Part shown: positions 4,613-7,103 of the stretch, one piece after another
How the letters are laid out: every line of letters begins with the position of its first letter
How positions within the stretch are numbered: position 1 is the first letter of the stretch
NCBI GenBank assembly: GCA_015485595.1
Contig: WFTH01000009.1
Span: 1 to 7,103, forward strand
From: Candidatus Microgenomates bacterium
GTDB taxonomy: Bacteria > Patescibacteriota > Microgenomatia > UBA1400 > PJMF01
Length of the DNA stretch: 7,103 nucleotides
Direction of reading: 5' to 3'
Made by a program: the position numbers and the translations under genes
The notes under the pieces: generated by a model
What the model was told of the DNA's origin: nothing
Seen by the model: only the letters and a program-made list of their open reading frames with translations
Database searches by the model: none

Positions 4613-5713
4613 ATGAAGACTTGGCAGAAACTTAAAACCAGCCAACAACTTAAAGATAACCTAAAAACTAGAGCTCAGGTGATAGATGCGATTCGTCTGT
4701 TTTTTAAGTGGCAGAAGTATCTAGAAGTAGAAACACCAATCTTAGTCAATGCCCCAAGCACAGAAAGCAATATAGACTTTTTTCAAACCCGCATTAGTTT
4801 TATAGATAATAAAAAAAGGCAGGCTTTTTTAATCTCCTCACCCGAGTTTGCCATGAAAAAACTGCTTGCAAGCTACCCAACAAACATGTTTCAGATTACT
4901 AAAAGTTTTCGCAACCACGAAGGGCTAAGCTCAACTCACAACCACGAGTTTACCATCCTTGAGTGGTATCATGTTCAGGCCGACTACACCAACGTGATGG
5001 TTGATTTTGAAAACTTAGTTAAGTTTATCTTTGGTTTTATTAATCAGCATATTTCTTTGACATATCAAGACAACAAGTGGCAAGTTAAAGGATTTGAGAA
5101 GATTAGCTCAGTTAAGCTGACTTACTTGGATCAAGAAATCGATCTCACCCCTCCGTGGGAAAGACTCTCGGTTAAGGAAGCATTTGAAAAGTATGCTGAC
5201 GTGGATGAAGAAACATTACTAGACAAAATCAAGTTAATGCAAAAGGCCGTTGCCAAAGGCTATCGTCAGATCACTAGTTGGGAGGAGGCCTTTGATCAAA
5301 TCTTGTTAAATGAAGTTGAACCAAACCTAGGGCAGGGTAGACCAACAATCCTGTATGACTATCCGATTCAACTCGGTGCCTACGCTCAAGCAAAAAAGGA
5401 AGATCCTAGATACGCCGAACGGTTTGAGGTCTTTATAAACGGCCTTGAGCTAGGTAACGCTTTTTCTGAGATTACCGATGTCAAAACCCAAGCAGATGTT
5501 ATGGATAAAGATGCTCGCGAGCGCCAAAAGCTTGGTAAACAACTTTTGCCTATAGATGAGGATTTCTTAGTTGCCATGACAGAAGGGCTACCTAAAGTTG
5601 CCGGCATCGCCGTGGGTGTGGACCGACTAGTAATGCTTTTTGCAAATACAGACATGATCGAGAATGTTATAATGTTTCCCGTTAAGGATATGTTTACTAA
5701 GGATAGAAAGTAG
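4613..5713 (+). CDS. epmA: EF-P lysine ligase, EpmA/PoxA/GenX family (class II LysRS paralogue)
   Basis: 366 residues. EpmA is a lysyl-tRNA synthetase catalytic core without the anticodon-binding domain; it activates lysine (in E. coli (R)-beta-lysine) and attaches it to a conserved Lys of EF-P. Class II motif 1 is FFKWQKYLEVETPIL (30-44), then SSPEFAMKKLL (75-85), motif 2 FRNHEGLSSTHNHEFTILEWY (about 99-119) and motif 3 GIAVGVDRLVML (331-342). The N-terminal OB-fold of LysRS (about 150 residues) is absent, and NEVEPNLG, ERFEVFINGLELGNAFSEITD and LPIDEDFL match EpmA rather than LysRS. A333 aligns with E. coli A298, an EpmA-specific Ala where LysRS has Gly. It is about 40 residues longer than E. 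coli EpmA through an expanded middle (about 140-220). The gene lies three bases upstream of efp, its substrate, which supports the assignment strongly. Databases may label it lysine-tRNA ligase. Confidence 0.9.
   Translation: MKTWQKLKTSQQLKDNLKTRAQVIDAIRLFFKWQKYLEVETPILVNAPSTESNIDFFQTRISFIDNKKRQAFLISSPEFAMKKLLASYPTNMFQITKSFRNHEGLSSTHNHEFTILEWYHVQADYTNVMVDFENLVKFIFGFINQHISLTYQDNKWQVKGFEKISSVKLTYLDQEIDLTPPWERLSVKEAFEKYADVDEETLLDKIKLMQKAVAKGYRQITSWEEAFDQILLNEVEPNLGQGRPTILYDYPIQLGAYAQAKKEDPRYAERFEVFINGLELGNAFSEITDVKTQADVMDKDARERQKLGKQLLPIDEDFLVAMTEGLPKVAGIAVGVDRLVMLFANTDMIENVIMFPVKDMFTKDRK
5665..5673 (+). promoter_or_regulatory. Extended -10 promoter for efp inside epmA
   Basis: TGTTATAAT near the 3' end of epmA is identical to the extended -10 in front of rpsU. 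The expected start near 5680 gives a leader of about 37 nt for efp. No convincing -35 is seen. A separate promoter would allow more EF-P than ligase to be made. The box lies in coding sequence, so chance is possible. Confidence 0.45.
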
Positions 5714-5716
5714 TCT

Positions 5717-6280
5717 ATGAAACTTAAAGCTGGCAACATAAAAAAAGGATCCTACATTCTTTTTAAAAACCAACCCCACTTGGTCACAAAAACAGACTTT
5801 TTAAGCCCCGGAAAAGGATCGGCCTTTATGCGCTTGAAGCTTAAAAACATAAAGACCGGAAACACGGTTGAGTTTACCTACAAGTCAAACGAGGTAGTAG
5901 AAGAGCTGGATGTTGCAAGCCGTAAGATGCAGTATCTTTATCAGGATACCAACGAGGCGGTCTTTATGGATGAGCGCACCTACGAACAGGTAAGTGTGCC
6001 AATTGAGCTTTTAAAAGACAAACTAGATCTGTTAACTCCAGAAGTTAACGTCTATGTGTTGATGATCGATGACAACAAAGCCGTGGGTGTAAGCCTGCCG
6101 CCTAAGGTTAAACTTAAGGTCAAAAGGGCAGAAAACGCGGTAGCAGGAGACACTGTAAGTGGGGCAAAAAAAGAGATCGAGCTTGAAACCGGCCTTAAAG
6201 TCCAAGCGCCGCTTTTTATTAAAAAAGACGAAACAGTGATAGTTGATACCGAGACCAAACAGTACGTGGGGAGGGGATGA
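5717..6280 (+). CDS. efp: Translation elongation factor P
   Basis: 187 residues, the normal length. EF-P binds the ribosome between P and E sites and relieves stalling at polyproline. Domain I (KOW-like, 1-63) carries the loop SPGKGSAF with K33 at the tip, the counterpart of E. coli K34, the residue lysylated by EpmA. Domain II (about 64-127) includes YLYQDTNEAVFMDERTYEQ, and domain III (about 128-187) has the signature residues KREENAVAGDT-like (here RAENAVAGDTVSG) followed by ETGLKVQAPLFIKKDETVIVDT and the YVGRG end. The gene follows epmA by three bases. An AAGGA is visible (5698-5702 region) but lies too far upstream to be a typical ribosome site. The TGA stop shares its last base with the discriminator of the convergent tRNA-Gly; a Gly reading of this TGA would run into the tRNA and is not supported. 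Confidence 0.97.
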   Translation: MKLKAGNIKKGSYILFKNQPHLVTKTDFLSPGKGSAFMRLKLKNIKTGNTVEFTYKSNEVVEELDVASRKMQYLYQDTNEAVFMDERTYEQVSVPIELLKDKLDLLTPEVNVYVLMIDDNKAVGVSLPPKVKLKVKRAENAVAGDTVSGAKKEIELETGLKVQAPLFIKKDETVIVDTETKQYVGRG

Positions 6281-6353
6281 GCGAGAGACGGGACTCGAAC
6301 CCGCGACCTTCTGCTTGGAAGGCAGACGCTCTAGCCAACTGAGCTACTCTCGC
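6280..6353 (-). tRNA. tRNA-Gly(UCC)
   Basis: On the minus strand: acceptor GCGAGAG with CTCTCGC, D-stem GCTC/GAGC, anticodon stem TCTGC/GCAGA with loop CTTCCAA (anticodon TCC, reading GGA/GGG), variable loop AGGTC, T-stem GCGGG/CCCGT (one G-T pair) with loop TTCGAGT, and discriminator T73, the usual base for bacterial tRNA-Gly. CCA is not encoded. The 3' end abuts efp: base 6280 is both the discriminator (complement) and the last base of the efp stop. Apart from the acceptor it is very like the tRNA-Arg in this window (50 of 59 bases). Confidence 0.95.
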
Positions 6354-6388
6354 ACTATATTTTACAAATGTTTTTAATTATCTCTTCT

Positions 6389-6472
6389 TCTCCTTGCCTG
6401 CCAGCAAACGCTTCCAGCGTCAGCTGATGCAGGCGGGGAAGGGAGATATGCTAGCCGTTGTACTACACCCGC
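6389..6472 (-). pseudogene. Truncated tRNA-Gly(UCC), anticodon loop interrupted by a 41-bp insert
   Basis: On the minus strand from 6472: GCGGGTG acceptor strand, TA, D-arm (GTAC, loop with GG, GCAT), anticodon stem TCTCC and loop start CTTCC, then the 41-bp hairpin element, then loop end AA and stem GGAGA to 6389. Without the insert the arm reads TCTCC-CTTCCAA-GGAGA, a normal tRNA-Gly(UCC) anticodon arm. No variable loop, T-arm or 3' acceptor strand follows, and the D-stem has a mismatch (GTAC/GCAT), so it is a remnant. Its acceptor (GCGGGTG) is the common bacterial tRNA-Gly type and differs from the complete tRNA-Gly 35 bases downstream. Confidence 0.85.
6397..6437 (+). repeat. 41-bp hairpin element, copy B (in tRNA-Gly remnant)
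   Basis: It folds well: CCTGC with GCAGG, CAGC with GCTG, ACGCT with AGCGT around a TCC tip, with only short internal bulges, and ends in the unpaired CGGG also found in copy A. It matches copy A at 36 of 41 bases and is better preserved. It lies in the anticodon loop of the remnant, between positions equivalent to 35/36 or 36/37 (ambiguous because of a repeated base). Relative to its tRNA it is in the opposite orientation to copy A. Confidence 0.8.
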
Positions 6473-6500
6473 AAGGTTGACTGCATTATTTTATCATATT

Positions 6501-7077
6501 CTATCTAGTTAAACTTGGAGTAAATCGTTTTCCAGCCAAAAACAAAACTACCACAGAAGCAAACATTACCCCTGAACCCAACCATAAAGGTAGGCTAAGA
6601 TGAGCGCTTAAGGCAAAACCAGCCAAAAGTGGCCCAATTACCCTACCTAAAGACAAAAGCGACTGATTCACTCCCAAGATTAACCCTTGATGATCGTCGT
6701 GAGCAGCTTCAGAAAGCACTCCAGCTATCACCGGCCTAACAGGAGCAAATCCAACTTGAAAAATAGTTAAAGCAACTATAAACCACCACAGATTAAGCAT
6801 AAAACCGGCCATAAACAGGCTCACACTTTGAACCAAAAAAGCAACTTCAAGCAACCAAACTTTATCCGGCCAACGCTTAAGCCACCAACCAATGCCGTAA
6901 GTCTGCATAAAGATCTGAGTTACTCCTAAAATCATCATTAAATAAGCCAGATGTTCTGGCATTAGGCCAAAACGATCAACTCCGATCACCTGTAAAGACA
7001 TCATAAGTAAGTTTGTGATCGTTGCGCTTAAGAAGTTAAGAACTAAAATAGTAAGAATAAAAGGTTGTTTTAAAAAC
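6501..7077 (-). CDS. MFS transporter, C-terminal half (N-terminus beyond contig end)
   Basis: About 191 genuine residues remain, ending at TAG (6503-6501). Six hydrophobic segments can be seen, fitting TM7-TM12 of a major facilitator protein: around PFILTILVLNFLSATITNLL, LAYLMMILGVTQIFM, VWLLEVAFLVQSVSLFMAGF, WWFIVALTIFQVGFAPVRPV, then a loop with DDHQGLILGVNQSLLSLGR leading into IGPLLAGFAL, and a last helix PLWLGSGVMFASVVVLFLAG. The G-x-x-x-G-x-x-Q-S-x-x-S-L-G-R-x-x-G-P motif is typical of the drug-efflux (TetA/DHA1) branch, but the substrate cannot be told. The frame can be extended into adapter sequence, giving a false MCIRDR start; this should be ignored. Downstream on the same strand come the two tRNA-Gly copies, without a clear terminator between. 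Confidence 0.85.
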
Positions 7078-7103
7078 CTGTCTCTTATACACATCTCCGA
7101 GCC
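7078..7103. other. Untrimmed Nextera/Tn5 adapter at contig end
   Basis: Bases 7078-7096 are the 19-bp Tn5 mosaic end in read-through orientation (CTGTCTCTTATACACATCT), followed by CCGAGCC (7097-7103), the beginning of the Nextera read-2 adapter. This is a library artefact, not genome sequence. Confidence 0.97.

Noticed and set aside
4613..5713. Genuine lysyl-tRNA synthetase
   Set aside because: No OB-fold anticodon-binding domain, only 366 residues, EpmA-type motifs and Ala in motif 3, and direct linkage to efp all favour EpmA.
5386..5739. Minus-strand open frame opposite the epmA/efp junction
   Set aside because: It is fully covered by two well-supported genes on the other strand and shows no family features; the same holds for the minus-strand frames at 1318-1560, 3883-4110 and 6052-6258.
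6278..6353. UGA read as glycine, as in Absconditabacteria/Gracilibacteria
   Set aside because: The efp TGA lies at the normal end of the protein, the next bases are a tRNA, and the tRNA-Gly here has anticodon TCC, not TCA.

Overview
The window looks like a piece of a small, gene-dense bacterial genome, most probably a Patescibacteria/CPR lineage. This is inferred from the protein variants (short coiled-coil orphan, an 80-aa GIY-YIG protein, a 366-aa EpmA-like enzyme, divergent but complete pyruvate kinase and enolase), from weak or absent Shine-Dalgarno sequences at most starts, and from repeat-rich spacers. No 16S or marker tree can be run here, so the phylum is a guess. Stop codons TAA, TAG and TGA are all used as stops, so there is no sign of UGA recoding. 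The last 26 bases (7078-7103) are Nextera/Tn5 adapter sequence, so the right edge is a contig end carrying untrimmed adapter.

Left part (1-1225): the 3' end of a HIT-family gene; rpsU (bS21) behind a good extended -10 promoter; a convergent 163-aa coiled-coil protein of unknown function on the minus strand; and a spacer built from degenerate heptamer repeats (CTGGATA/CTAGATA type) that forms a 16-bp perfect inverted repeat at the rpsU stop codon. The coiled-coil gene and pyk diverge from a spacer with a symmetric TATAATA box that could serve both directions.

Middle (1226-4551): pyruvate kinase and enolase, the two last enzymes of lower glycolysis, on the same strand. Between them lies a disturbed tRNA-Arg(UCU) locus: a truncated 5' half of the tRNA carrying a 41-bp hairpin insert in its D-loop, a GIY-YIG nuclease gene, then a complete tRNA-Arg whose first 32 nt repeat the truncated copy exactly. 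This reads as a very small mobile unit that entered the tRNA gene at the anticodon stem/loop border and brought a replacement 5' half. Between the tRNA and eno there is another heptamer-repeat tract and a 95-nt multi-branched, cloverleaf-like inverted-repeat structure.

Right part (4552-7077): epmA (EF-P lysyl-ligase-like) and efp (translation factor EF-P) form a tight pair with a 3-nt gap, a clear enzyme/substrate couple. epmA has a -10 box so close to its ATG that the mRNA should be leaderless, and efp has its own extended -10 promoter inside epmA. On the minus strand follow a complete tRNA-Gly(UCC) that shares one base with the efp stop codon, a truncated tRNA-Gly(UCC) whose anticodon loop holds a second copy of the same 41-bp hairpin insert, and the C-terminal half of an MFS transporter cut off by the contig end.

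The most unusual content is the pair of tRNA loci: in both, a truncated tRNA 5' portion interrupted by the same 41-bp hairpin element lies directly upstream of a complete tRNA with the same anticodon and orientation. In both cases deleting exactly 41 bp restores a normal tRNA segment, with no target-site duplication.
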